From the NCBI GenBank assembly GCA_016744185.1, contig JADGEY010000014.1:343-37679 (forward strand): a stretch of 37,337 nucleotides of DNA, written 5' to 3'. The translations under genes were made by a program, and so were the position numbers. The notes beneath the pieces were generated by a model that did not search any database, was not told where the DNA came from, and saw only the letters and a program-made list of their open reading frames with translations. The DNA comes from Emcibacteraceae bacterium (lineage in GTDB: Bacteria; Pseudomonadota; Alphaproteobacteria; Sphingomonadales; Emcibacteraceae). Of this stretch, positions 18,434 to 27,605 are shown in pieces (the stretch's first letter is position 1; every line of letters starts with the position of its first letter).

Positions 18434-19983
18434 GATTTATCTTCTTGTATATATCTTGGAAATACACCTTCTGGCTTATCTATAGCATATCCGCCTTTAA
18501 TGCGTCCTTTTTCACCATGATAGTCAAATGTTCGCTCATTTTCTGGTATTTTTAACTGATTTAGTAATTTTGCCGTAGAATCTGGCATGAAAGGCTGTAA
18601 AAGAAGTGAAATTTGACGAACAATTTCTGCGGTAACAGCAAGAACTGTTCCCATACGCTTAGGGTCTGTCTTTTTAAGAGCCCAAGGTGCCATATCATTA
18701 AAATAAATATTAGCTTCAGATTCTAACTTAAATATTATTTCCAACATTTTGTTGAATTTCGAATGATCCAGCTCTGTTCTAATAAGCCCTAACGAAGCAT
18801 CGAGCATATCCAACATTCTTTGATCATCGGAGTTAAGATCTTGCATCTGCGGCATAATGCCTTCACAGTTTTTGAAAATCATGCTCAGCGATCTTTGAGC
18901 AAGATTCCCAAGCCCCCCTGCAAGATCACTATTCGTACGGTTAATCATGCTCTGAATAGAAAAATCACCATCATTGCCAAAAGGCACTTCCCGCATCAGG
19001 AAATACCGTACAGGATCAAGACCATAAGTCTTAACAAGACCAATCGGGTCAATCACATTGCCTAAGGATTTTGAGATTTTCTGCCCCTCATTCGTCCACC
19101 AACCATGAGCAAAAACACGTTTTGGCGGCTCTATCCCCGCAGCCATAAGAAAAGCAGGCCAATAAACCGCATGAAAACGTAAAATATCTTTGCCCACCAT
19201 ATGAACGTCCGCAGGCCAGAATTTCTGGAATTTCTCACTGTCGGTATTGGGGTAATCAATCGCCGTTAGATAATTTGCCAAAGCATCAATCCAAACATAC
19301 ATAATATGCTTATCATTATTTGGCACAGGAACGCCCCATTTAAAACTGGTTCTTGAAACAGACAAATCACGCAGACCGCCTTTTACAAAGCTTAGCACTT
19401 CATTCTTGCGGCTTTTTGGCAGAACAGTTTCACCCATGTCTTCATACCACTGGGTAAGCCGCTCTTCCCATTCGGAAAGTTTAAAGAAATAACTCTCTTC
19501 TTCAACCCATTCTACAGCCGCTCCCGTGGGAGCTTGTTTTTCTCCTCCCTGCCCTTCTATAAGTTCACTTTCGGCATAAAAGGCTTCATCACGAACGCTG
19601 TACCAGCCTGCATATTTATCAAGATAGATATGACCTCTAGTTTCAAGCTTAAGCCAAAGAGCCTGCGCCGTTTTTTTATGTCTCTCTTCCGTCGTTCGAA
19701 TAAAATCATCATTAGAGAAATTCATAAATTCGGCAAGTTCCCGAAATCTTAAGGACACTTCATCACAAAACTTTAAAGGTGTTTTTCCTGCGGCTTCTGC
19801 GGATTTTTCGACTTTTTGACCATGTTCATCTGTTCCCGTTAGAAACATCACATCATAACCATCAAGCCTTTTAAAACGTGCCATAACATCACAGGAAAGC
19901 GTTGTGTAAGCATGACCAATATGCGGAATGTCATTTACATAATAAATAGGTGTTGTGACGTAAAATGCGGGTTTAACCGTCAT
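18430..19983 (-). CDS. metG: Methionyl-tRNA synthetase
   Basis: FYVTTPIYYVNDIPHIGHAYTT, TGTDEHGQKVE, KISKSLGNVIDP; ~517 aa, no C-terminal tRNA-binding extension. Confidence 0.97.
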   Translation of the reverse strand: MTVKPAFYVTTPIYYVNDIPHIGHAYTTLSCDVMARFKRLDGYDVMFLTGTDEHGQKVEKSAEAAGKTPLKFCDEVSLRFRELAEFMNFSNDDFIRTTEERHKKTAQALWLKLETRGHIYLDKYAGWYSVRDEAFYAESELIEGQGGEKQAPTGAAVEWVEEESYFFKLSEWEERLTQWYEDMGETVLPKSRKNEVLSFVKGGLRDLSVSRTSFKWGVPVPNNDKHIMYVWIDALANYLTAIDYPNTDSEKFQKFWPADVHMVGKDILRFHAVYWPAFLMAAGIEPPKRVFAHGWWTNEGQKISKSLGNVIDPIGLVKTYGLDPVRYFLMREVPFGNDGDFSIQSMINRTNSDLAGGLGNLAQRSLSMIFKNCEGIMPQMQDLNSDDQRMLDMLDASLGLIRTELDHSKFNKMLEIIFKLESEANIYFNDMAPWALKKTDPKRMGTVLAVTAEIVRQISLLLQPFMPDSTAKLLNQLKIPENERTFDYHGEKGRIKGGYAIDKPEGVFPRYIQEDKS

Positions 19984-20011
19984 ATTTTATAACTCCAAGG
20001 CTTAAACATTT

Positions 20012-21148
20012 TTATCTTAATGCCTGACTGATGTGCGTGAATATATTTAATATTATCTGTTTGCGGTCTAAATTCAGCCCATCTGTACGGCTTAAATCAT
20101 TTGTGATCTTTTCCCATATCACCGCCCATCGATCAAGCTCTAAAATTGACCCTAGATGCTCCATCAATTCTCTTTCCCCTGTAAGAATAGGTTCAATAGG
20201 GCTTTGAGAGCCATGATGAGCCGCTGCCATATGGCGCAGCATACGGTTTATAAAGCTTAAAATAAGCTCGCCAAAGAGGATAAATTTATCGCCACCCGAG
20301 GTGTTTGATGCCGCTTTTCTTCGGGTAATTTCATCTGCAAAAGCATGGGCATCAGGAATGTTAAAATGAGGCATAGCCGACATTATGCCAAGCAGTGAAG
20401 AATAAAGCTTCAGCCCATCATTTTGAACGAGGGAAATAGCATATCCCGGGCTTCCATCTGAAAGAGCGGCGTAGCTGGCGGTCTCGTCCATGATAAGGTC
20501 AGGAAAGCGGTCTGCTAGAATACTAATAACAGATGATTGCTGCAGCGGAGATACCCGCAGCTGGCGGCACCTTGATTTTATTGTAGCAAGAAGCCTCCCA
20601 GGTGCATGAGAGACAAGAATAAGAATAGAATTCTTCGGCGGCTCTTCGAGTATCTTTAAAATCGCATTTGCCGCATTTCTATTTAGCTCGTCCGCACTAT
20701 CAATAATTGCGACTCGCCATCCGCCGAACGTCGATGTTTTATTAAAAAATCCCTGTAAGTTACGAATGGAATCAATCGTGATTTCTTTGCGCCGTTTCCC
20801 TGTTTTTTCATCAATCATGCGCTCGACTGAAATAATATCCCCGTGCGAGCCTGCTGTAATAAATTGGTTTGCTTCGCTTTTAGGGTCTGTATCTAATGTC
20901 TCTGGCGGTGTGCATTCAAACGTCTCTCCAAAAAGCCCGATTTCATCTGGATCATCTGGCGGATTATTCAGAACAAAGCGTGCCATTTTATAAGCCAGAC
21001 TTGCTTTACCAACCCCTTTTGCTCCCGTGATAAGCCAAGCATGGTGCATTTGGTCAGAATTAAACGCATCTAGAAAAGCCTTTTCGGCATCTTCATGCCC
21101 CATAAGGTTAAAACTTGTCTGCGGCGTAAGGATAAGCTCTTCTTCCAT
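20012..21148 (-). CDS. holB: DNA polymerase III subunit delta'
   Basis: MHHAWLITGAKGVGKASLA, DSADELNRNAANAILKILEEPPKNSILILVSHAPGRLLATIKSRCR; adjacent to tmk. Confidence 0.94.
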   Translation of the reverse strand: MEEELILTPQTSFNLMGHEDAEKAFLDAFNSDQMHHAWLITGAKGVGKASLAYKMARFVLNNPPDDPDEIGLFGETFECTPPETLDTDPKSEANQFITAGSHGDIISVERMIDEKTGKRRKEITIDSIRNLQGFFNKTSTFGGWRVAIIDSADELNRNAANAILKILEEPPKNSILILVSHAPGRLLATIKSRCRQLRVSPLQQSSVISILADRFPDLIMDETASYAALSDGSPGYAISLVQNDGLKLYSSLLGIMSAMPHFNIPDAHAFADEITRRKAASNTSGGDKFILFGELILSFINRMLRHMAAAHHGSQSPIEPILTGERELMEHLGSILELDRWAVIWEKITNDLSRTDGLNLDRKQIILNIFTHISQALR

Positions 21149-21804
21149 TAAAAAGCGACCCTCTTTTTGCTGAGCCCCTTTTCAGCTAAAACCTGCCAAA
21201 CTCGATCTGCAACATCATCAATGCTGCCAGATGCCTTAATAACATGGCAGCGATCAGGGTTTTTCTGTGCAATTTCCAAATAAGATTTTTGCAGCCCCCT
21301 ATGAAATTCTATACTCATTTTTTCATAGCGGTCTTCGCTCATATCAGCATGAGAATCTTCACGGCTGATCGCTCTGTCCAGTGCAAAGGAATCTAATATA
21401 AAAGTAATATCGGGCCATATATCATTCGTTGCAAGCTTATGTATCTGCAAAAGATCATCTTCTGCAATCCCTTGCCCCATTCCTTGGTAGGCAATGGTTG
21501 AATCCGCATAACGGTCACAAATCACCCAGCAGCCTTTTTTAAGAGCAGGCATAATAGTTTTATCAAGATGATCTGCCCGCGCCGCATTTAAAAGTAGAAC
21601 TTCTGTAATCGGCGACCATTTATCAGGCTCTCCTGTTACAAGAAGCCTGCGAATTTCTTCTGCGCCAAGCGATCCCCCAGGTTCCCTCGTACAAATAGAA
21701 TCTATATGGGTTTCAGACAGCCGCTGCGCAAGAATTTTACATTGAGTAGACTTCCCCGTACCCTCACCGCCCTCAAAGCTTATGAATATACCCTTCTCAT
21801 TCAA
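21148..21804 (-). CDS. tmk: Thymidylate kinase
   Basis: GIFISFEGGEGTGKSTQ, REPGGSLGAEEIR, CDRYADSTIAYQG. Confidence 0.97.
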   Translation of the reverse strand: MNEKGIFISFEGGEGTGKSTQCKILAQRLSETHIDSICTREPGGSLGAEEIRRLLVTGEPDKWSPITEVLLLNAARADHLDKTIMPALKKGCWVICDRYADSTIAYQGMGQGIAEDDLLQIHKLATNDIWPDITFILDSFALDRAISREDSHADMSEDRYEKMSIEFHRGLQKSYLEIAQKNPDRCHVIKASGSIDDVADRVWQVLAEKGLSKKRVAF

Positions 21805-22960
21805 TGGCTGATGACCCTAACAATAGATAATTAAAAGCCGCTTTAATGCGAGCAATTCCGCCTAATTTACCAACGTCCTCTCCCGCAACAAGAGGAAATT
21901 CTAAGGTTTTCATTTTAGGGGCTGAAATTTGTAAAATGGCAAGAGCCTGCCCTTTTTTAATAGGCGCAGGAATAGGCCCATCGTAAATGACCTTTACCAC
22001 CATTTTACGCCTTGCCGCCAAACTAAAAGAAAGCGTGACATCTTTTTCAACTATTAAAGGAACTTCTGATTTATCACCAAGCCATACTTTCGCTGTATCG
22101 ACTGCTTTTGAAGCCTTTAAAAGCTCATAAATTTTAAAATTTCTAAAGCCATATTTCAATAGCCTTACAGATTCACGAGATCGCAATTTTGCAGATTTAA
22201 GCCCATTTAAAACCAACACCAAACGTCTATCCCCACGCACAGCAGAGGCGGCAAGACCGTAGCCGCCCGCTTCTGTATGACCTGTTTTAAGCCCGTCAGC
22301 ATCAGGCATTGAATATAAAACAGGGTTTCTATTTGATTGTTTTATTTTATTATATGTGAATTCTTTAACCCCAAACATTTTATAATATTCAGGAAAATCT
22401 ATAGCTAATCTTTGTGATAAAACAGCAAGATCACGAGCCGACATATAATGATCTTCATCAGGCCAGCCATTAGGATTGGTCATATGGCTATTTGTCAGCC
22501 CCAGTTCAGCCGCTTTTTCATTCATCCATTCAACAAAAACAGGCACTGACCCTGCCATACCTTCCGCAAGCACAATGCAGGCATCATTTCCGGACTGAAC
22601 AATTATCCCAAGCAGTAAATCTCTTACCGTTGGCTGATCTTGCTCGTTCAAGAACATTGTAGAGCCTTTAAGAGCCCATTTTTTATAAGCCTGCTTGCTC
22701 ATAGGAATAACATCATCTAAAGACAAAGAGCCTAATTTCAAGCGATCAAAAGCCATGTAAACCGTAAGAAGTTTGCTCATAGAAGAAGGAGCCATTTTTT
22801 GATCTGCATTTTTTTCAAATAATACAGCGCCCGTAGAAGCTTCTATCATAATGGCTTGTTTGGCAGGCGTAGCAATCTTTTCAGAAGCCTGTAAAGGGAA
22901 GCTAAAGATCAGTAAGGATGCTGCCGCTCCCACAAGTTTTACTATTGTTTTTAATTTCAT
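21797..22960 (-). CDS. dacA: D-alanyl-D-alanine carboxypeptidase (PBP5/6-type)
   Basis: APSSMSKLLT (SxxK), SGNDAC (SxN), KTGHTEAGGYGL (KTG), signal peptide. Confidence 0.95.
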   Translation of the reverse strand: MKLKTIVKLVGAAASLLIFSFPLQASEKIATPAKQAIMIEASTGAVLFEKNADQKMAPSSMSKLLTVYMAFDRLKLGSLSLDDVIPMSKQAYKKWALKGSTMFLNEQDQPTVRDLLLGIIVQSGNDACIVLAEGMAGSVPVFVEWMNEKAAELGLTNSHMTNPNGWPDEDHYMSARDLAVLSQRLAIDFPEYYKMFGVKEFTYNKIKQSNRNPVLYSMPDADGLKTGHTEAGGYGLAASAVRGDRRLVLVLNGLKSAKLRSRESVRLLKYGFRNFKIYELLKASKAVDTAKVWLGDKSEVPLIVEKDVTLSFSLAARRKMVVKVIYDGPIPAPIKKGQALAILQISAPKMKTLEFPLVAGEDVGKLGGIARIKAAFNYLLLGSSAIE

Positions 22961-23814
22961 TATAAATTCTTTATCTTTAAATTCTTATTTATATGTTTTT
23001 TGATTTGAGCCGTATTATGACCACGGGATAAAATTCTCCCTAAAATAATTTCTGCCTTTTCCATCGTCTTGAACCCCCTAAACTGAACTTTAAAAAGCTC
23101 TTTTCCCATTAATTTTATAGTTTTATAGGCTAGCCCTTTTTTTAAATGAGATAAATCACTTATAACAGCTTCTGCTTTTTTCTTTGAAGGATAATTACCA
23201 ACATGAATATATATATCATAATTTTTTTTATCTGAAACCACTCTTTTAGGAGAGGTTATTTTTCTTTTAAATAATGGCTTTATCTTTAAAATAGGTTTTT
23301 GTAAAGCCGCCTTATTTTTAACAGTTAACGTAGGATTTGCAGCAGGTATCGCATCAGGATGAGGGACGGCCTGAATGCGAACTTTCGTGACCCCTTTATC
23401 TTGAAACCCTAAGAGCTGGGCAGAACGTCTTGAGACATCAATCAGGCGGTTCCCAACAAAAGGTCCCCTATCATTCACCCGCAAAACAAGCCAGCGACCA
23501 TTTGAAAGATTCGTAACTTTAACAAAACTTGGCATCGGCAGAGTTGTGTGGGCGGCGGTTAAATGGTTCATATTAAAAATCTCACCATTTGCAGTTTTAC
23601 GCCCATGAAACTGCGCCCCATACCAAGATGCAAGCCCTGTTTTATCATAAGTATCATCGGCTTTAGGATGATATTTTGTGCCAGATACAACATAAGGATT
23701 TCCAACTTTATAAACCCCCTTGCCTGTTGGAGCTTTTTCAGAATTTCCGCCTCCTACGCAAGAGACAAGTACAGAAAGACCTAAGATAAACAGAAATATT
23801 TTTAAAATTTTCAT
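22960..23814 (-). CDS. rlpA: Septal ring lytic transglycosylase RlpA family lipoprotein with SPOR domain
   Basis: Lipobox LVSCVGG, GLASWYGAQFHGRKTANGE, VRVNDRGPFVGNRLIDVS, C-terminal SPOR-like region. Confidence 0.93.
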   Translation of the reverse strand: MKILKIFLFILGLSVLVSCVGGGNSEKAPTGKGVYKVGNPYVVSGTKYHPKADDTYDKTGLASWYGAQFHGRKTANGEIFNMNHLTAAHTTLPMPSFVKVTNLSNGRWLVLRVNDRGPFVGNRLIDVSRRSAQLLGFQDKGVTKVRIQAVPHPDAIPAANPTLTVKNKAALQKPILKIKPLFKRKITSPKRVVSDKKNYDIYIHVGNYPSKKKAEAVISDLSHLKKGLAYKTIKLMGKELFKVQFRGFKTMEKAEIILGRILSRGHNTAQIKKHINKNLKIKNL

Positions 23815-24866
23815 TTTAACTTATCCGACAAAAAACTTACCCCAAGCGCATAATAATTTGAACAATTATAAGTTAATATTGCTCTAAAATTTTCATAAGC
23901 AAGATAGGCAGGACCCTCTTTACCCGCTGGCATAACCAATGTTGCTTTAAAGCCTTTTATTTTTGGAAGGCTCTTTCCCCATTTTGTCCGCACGCCCATC
24001 TCTTGCCACTGGGCTAATGAAAATTCCCTACTATGGTGTTTTAAAGACCGATTACAGCTTTTAGGTTTTTTAAGCCGCTTTGTCTTTTCTAACAATGCAT
24101 CTATATTTTGAGGAAGCGTAACTTCCCTGCCCCATGTTTGATCATTACGCCAGCCATGCTTTTTTAAATAATTCCCAATAGAAGCAAATGAATCACCGTA
24201 ATTTGTCCAAATATTCTTTTTTCCATCACCGTCTAAATCAAAAGCATATGCAAAAAAACTGCCTGGCATAAACTGCCCCTGCCCCATTGCGCCTGCCCAT
24301 GACCCTTTCATCTGGGAAGCTGGAATATGACCTTCTTCTAAAATTTGAAGAGCTTTCATCAGCTGCGCTCTAAAAAACTTACTGCGTCTCATATCATAGG
24401 CAAGCGTCATTAATGAACGGACAACATTATGCCCGCCTGTATAGCTGCCATAATTTGTTTCCATTCCCCATATAGCAGCAATAAAACGTTTTTGAACTTG
24501 GGTAATATTTTGCGCCTTTGTAAGCAGCTCTTTATGTTCAGATATTTTAACAAGCCCCCGCTTCACTCTCGTCTTTGTGACCCGGCCCTTAATATATTTT
24601 TTAAAAGTAATCGAAAATTCAGGCTGAGTACGGTCAAGCTTAATGACTTTTGGGTTTAGCTTAATATCTTTAAATGCAGCCTCTAAGACCTTTTGAGAAA
24701 TATTGTTTTTAAGGGCTTCTTTCTTTACCTCTTCCAACCATTTTTCAAAGGGAACGGGGTTGTCCGCAACTTTTCTTGGCTCTTTTGCAAAAAGCTGCCC
24801 TGAAAAAATACTGCTCATTAATATACTTAAGATAAATATCTTTCTGCTCAAAATCATATCCTTCAT
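23811..24866 (-). CDS. Lytic murein transglycosylase (MltB family)
   Basis: IAAIWGMETNYGSYTGGHNVVRSLMTLAYD, GAMGQGQFMPGSFFAYAFDLDGDGKKNIW. Confidence 0.94.
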   Translation of the reverse strand: MKDMILSRKIFILSILMSSIFSGQLFAKEPRKVADNPVPFEKWLEEVKKEALKNNISQKVLEAAFKDIKLNPKVIKLDRTQPEFSITFKKYIKGRVTKTRVKRGLVKISEHKELLTKAQNITQVQKRFIAAIWGMETNYGSYTGGHNVVRSLMTLAYDMRRSKFFRAQLMKALQILEEGHIPASQMKGSWAGAMGQGQFMPGSFFAYAFDLDGDGKKNIWTNYGDSFASIGNYLKKHGWRNDQTWGREVTLPQNIDALLEKTKRLKKPKSCNRSLKHHSREFSLAQWQEMGVRTKWGKSLPKIKGFKATLVMPAGKEGPAYLAYENFRAILTYNCSNYYALGVSFLSDKLK

Positions 24867-25038
24867 TTTAGATAAATAGCTTTTTATATAATGAAGCTAT
24901 TTTACGGCAAGATAAAGACCTAAATTTAAAAATTTATTTTAAGAAAGAAAACTACTTGACCAACTTAAACTAATGCCCTAAAAACCGTCTCAAGAAGCCG
25001 CTGAGTTAGAAAGCTCAGATGCGCCTTAATCTTTATGC

Positions 25039-25130
<92 letters not shown>

Positions 25131-25337
25131 TGATAATGCTTATTTTTAGATGATAATTCCCCAGTAGCCATATTCATAGGTTGCAGGCTCTGATTTCTCA
25201 AGCTTATTTAATAAAATTAAATAAAAAGACCTTAATGCTTGAATATTTAGTAACTGTATTTTTATCTCACAGTCATTATTTGTAACTATTGAATATAAGG
25301 GCTTGAAAAAAAACAATTCAAATGATATTTTAAGAAT

Positions 25338-25380
25338 GCTTCAACACTCAATAATGAAACGCTTCAACACTCAACAATGA
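25338..25380. repeat. Short tandem duplication (20-bp unit, 23-bp period)
   Basis: GCTTCAACACTCAATAATGA (25338-25357) and GCTTCAACACTCAACAATGA (25361-25380), 19/20 identical. Confidence 0.85.
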
Positions 25381-25392
25381 GGGGATATTTTC

Positions 25393-25794
25393 TTGAAAAT
25401 CAATATAATATTTATTCTCGTGGCAACGCTTATATTAACAAGTTGCAACACGGCTGATAAGAAAACACAACCTACTAAAAACTCTAATTTAACGCACGGA
25501 CAAGTACAGCTTACTTTAAAAAAAGGCATCACAACAAAAACAGAGGTATTAGAGACTTTTGGCGCGCCAAATATCACAACAATAGATGCTTCTGGTCGTG
25601 AAGTCTGGACTTACCAAAGACATGCTAGGGTCGCTAATGCAAGCTCATCAAGCAGTTTTGGGACTATTATACTTTTTGGTAAGAACAGCTCTACCGCTGG
25701 GTTTGAAGAGTCTAGCAGAACAATGACATTAATCATTAAATTTGATGAAAATCAAAAAATTCATGACTTTAAATCACGTTCTTCCAATTTTTAA
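25393..25794 (+). CDS. Small SmpA/OmlA (BamE)-like lipoprotein
   Basis: Lipobox LILTSCN; LTLKKGITTKTEVLETFGAPNITTIDASGREVWTYQR resembles the SmpA/OmlA core. Confidence 0.7.
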   Translation: MKINIIFILVATLILTSCNTADKKTQPTKNSNLTHGQVQLTLKKGITTKTEVLETFGAPNITTIDASGREVWTYQRHARVANASSSSSFGTIILFGKNSSTAGFEESSRTMTLIIKFDENQKIHDFKSRSSNF

Positions 25795-25824
25795 TATAAA
25801 AACCACTTTTAATATAAAAACCAC
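25789..25824. repeat. Perfect 18-bp tandem repeat, two copies
   Basis: TTTTAATATAAAAACCAC at 25789-25806 and 25807-25824; the first copy includes the TAA stop of the preceding CDS. Confidence 0.95.
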
Positions 25825-25835
25825 TAGGAAAAAAA

Positions 25836-26247
25836 ATGAATAAAAAGATAATTGCAAATTCAAGCAATGCAAACAAAAAGCTTTGAAGCAAATAAAGAAA
25901 TTGTATTTTCATCTGTAGTTTCAGTTCTTCAAGACCTTGGATATATTATAAAAGGCGCAGATATTAAAACGGGCTTTATTAATGCTCAAAGCGCCACTAA
26001 AGATACGTCAGGTATCTTATCTAAGATGTTTGATGGAGACTCCAGCAATTCTCGCACCAATGTTACAGCATTTGTAGAAAACCGCGGCAACAGCACTTCT
26101 GTGAGATTAAACTTTGTCGTCTCAAATACAGCAAGCAGTGCTTACGGACAAGCGTCACAAAATGATCAAATTATTCATGATGCAAGTGTGTATGAAAATG
26201 CTTTTAATAAAATTGGCGATACTGTTTTTATAAAAAACGGTAATTAA
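25836..26247 (+). pseudogene. Probable decayed or frameshifted lipoprotein-like gene
   Basis: AGGA-preceded ATG (25836) opens a 16-codon frame ending at TGA 25884-25886; the conserved-looking body (KSFEANKEIVFSSVVSVLQDLGYIIKGADIKTGFINAQSA) is in another frame from ~25852/25867, with TAA at 25849-25851 just before. Confidence 0.5.
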
Positions 26248-26268
26248 GCACCTTCTACAAATTCTATG

Positions 26269-26296
26269 GGTCGCTCACTCGTTTTGGTGAGCGACC
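26269..26296 (+). terminator. GC-rich stem-loop after the lipoprotein-like genes
   Basis: GGTCGCTCAC (26269-26278) / GTGAGCGACC (26287-26296), 8-nt loop, 22 nt after the stop; weak U-tract. Confidence 0.5.
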
Positions 26297-26397
26297 TACT
26301 TTATCAAAATTCCTTCATTGACTTAAATATTTTAACATAAGCTTTCAGAATTGAGATGTTTTTTTAGAGTCTGGTAAATTTTAGAGATGTTTTTTTC

Positions 26398-26544
26398 TTA
26401 ATTTACTTTGCGGTTATTAAATCTAAATTCACATTCTTTTAAATGCAAATAAAAGACCTGCTCGGCAAGCCCCTTAAACGGGACGAACCTCCTTTTGGCA
26501 AAGCTCCAAAGGCTTCCCATTCCATGTACAGGACATTTTCCTCC
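26398..26544 (-). pseudogene. IS1595-family (ISXO2/IS1016-like) transposase, C-terminal remnant
   Basis: Minus-strand frame GGKCPVHGMGSLWSFAKRRFVPFKGLAEQVFYLHLKECEFRFNNRKVN* matches the family C-terminus (NGIESFWxxAKRR...FYLHLKECEFRFN); the catalytic-Glu position appears as Gly. Confidence 0.8.
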
Positions 26545-26559
26545 TGCTAACTCATTGTT

Positions 26560-26745
26560 TTAATAGTTAAAAACTAAAAGAACATAGATAAACATGCCCT
26601 TTAAAGCTCTAGTGAGAAAGGTCATACCGCTCATATCTAAGCGGCGAGACAATATTAAATATCCTGTGATAACAACAAATAAGATAAGCATACCTCTTAA
26701 CCACGGCTCACCCGTAATGGCAAAGGCTTTCCAAATATAAAACAT
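26560..26745 (-). CDS. Small hypothetical membrane protein (61 aa, ~2 TM)
   Basis: ORF with hydrophobic segments GMLILFVVITGYLIL and GMFIYVLLVF. Confidence 0.4.
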   Translation of the reverse strand: MFYIWKAFAITGEPWLRGMLILFVVITGYLILSRRLDMSGMTFLTRALKGMFIYVLLVFNY

Positions 26746-26803
26746 AATTCTCTATAGCATCATCAGTAGTATCTAATATTGATTCAAACATGACAGGGGC
26801 TTT

Positions 26804-27319
26804 CTATTTTGTTTTATAGGGGTTATAATTAGGGTCAAAATTATTAATATTATGGCGTTTTTTAATATTAATACCCACGTCTTTTAAGGAGAGTGTATTA
26901 TCTTTCAAAAGTCTTTCTAGGGGGTCACAGTCACTCCATTCCCTACCCCTGCCGCCAATTTTATTTCGACAAGCCCATATTTTATCCCATTTATCAAAAT
27001 ACCATTTTCCGAAAGCAGGGCTTCTGATATGAACGGTTTTTACTGTTGGGAATTTATTATGACGCAGCGCATCTCTTAGATCTAATTCAAATATTATACA
27101 TTTTTGCTTATAAGGGGAAAAGCGAGGGTCTTCTGGATTTTGCCAATGTTTATAACAACGGTTTTTTAAGCCCCCTGCTGCTTCTACTACTAAATATAGC
27201 CATTCTTTATCCGCTTTCAAAAAAGGTTCAGGAAGAACCGTCTTAGAGGGTTCTTCCGCAGAACAGCCTGTAACAGTTAAAAAAGCTGCGGTTATGAGGG
27301 TTGGTATAATTTTTTTCAT
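26804..27319 (-). CDS. Hypothetical lipoprotein with four extra cysteines
   Basis: Signal peptide and lipobox (TAAFLTVTGCS); Cys in NRCY, QKCI, WACR, SDCD. Confidence 0.75.
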   Translation of the reverse strand: MKKIIPTLITAAFLTVTGCSAEEPSKTVLPEPFLKADKEWLYLVVEAAGGLKNRCYKHWQNPEDPRFSPYKQKCIIFELDLRDALRHNKFPTVKTVHIRSPAFGKWYFDKWDKIWACRNKIGGRGREWSDCDPLERLLKDNTLSLKDVGINIKKRHNINNFDPNYNPYKTK

Positions 27320-27330
27320 AATATTTTCCT

Positions 27331-27514
27331 ATATGTTGATGGGTGTTGTTTCTCTGCAAGGAGAAGATGATGATGTAAAATTAACATTAGTATAATATTT
27401 GTTTTCTATATTCGCAAGATCAAAACCACAGGGCGCAGTGAGTTCTTTGTGACCTGTGCAGCTCAATATTTTACTAGGAACAAATGTATTTAATTTGCTG
27501 ATTCGTACGGGCGA
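27331..27514 (-). pseudogene. Truncated ORF fragment upstream of the lipoprotein gene
   Basis: Open minus-strand frame SPVRISKLNTFVPSKILSCTGHKELTAPCGFDLANIENKYYTNVNFTSSSSPCRETTPINI* with no ATG. Confidence 0.3.
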
Positions 27515-27605
27515 TTAAAGCTTGATTACTTTAAGCTGCCTTAAGGTGCATTTGAATTAGCAATCAGTTTGTTAAGATCATTAAACCTCCAGAATTTTTC
27601 CTTTT

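Noticed and set aside
24874-24902. AAATAGCTT/AAGCTATTT inverted repeat upstream of the MltB-family gene
   Set aside because: Only 9-bp AT-rich arms without further context; too weak to call a regulatory site.
26443-26550. Plus-strand 35-aa ORF MQIKDLLGKPLKRDEPPFGKAPKASHSMYRTFSSC
   Set aside because: Antisense to the transposase C-terminal remnant (FYLHLKECEFRFNNR), which explains its composition.
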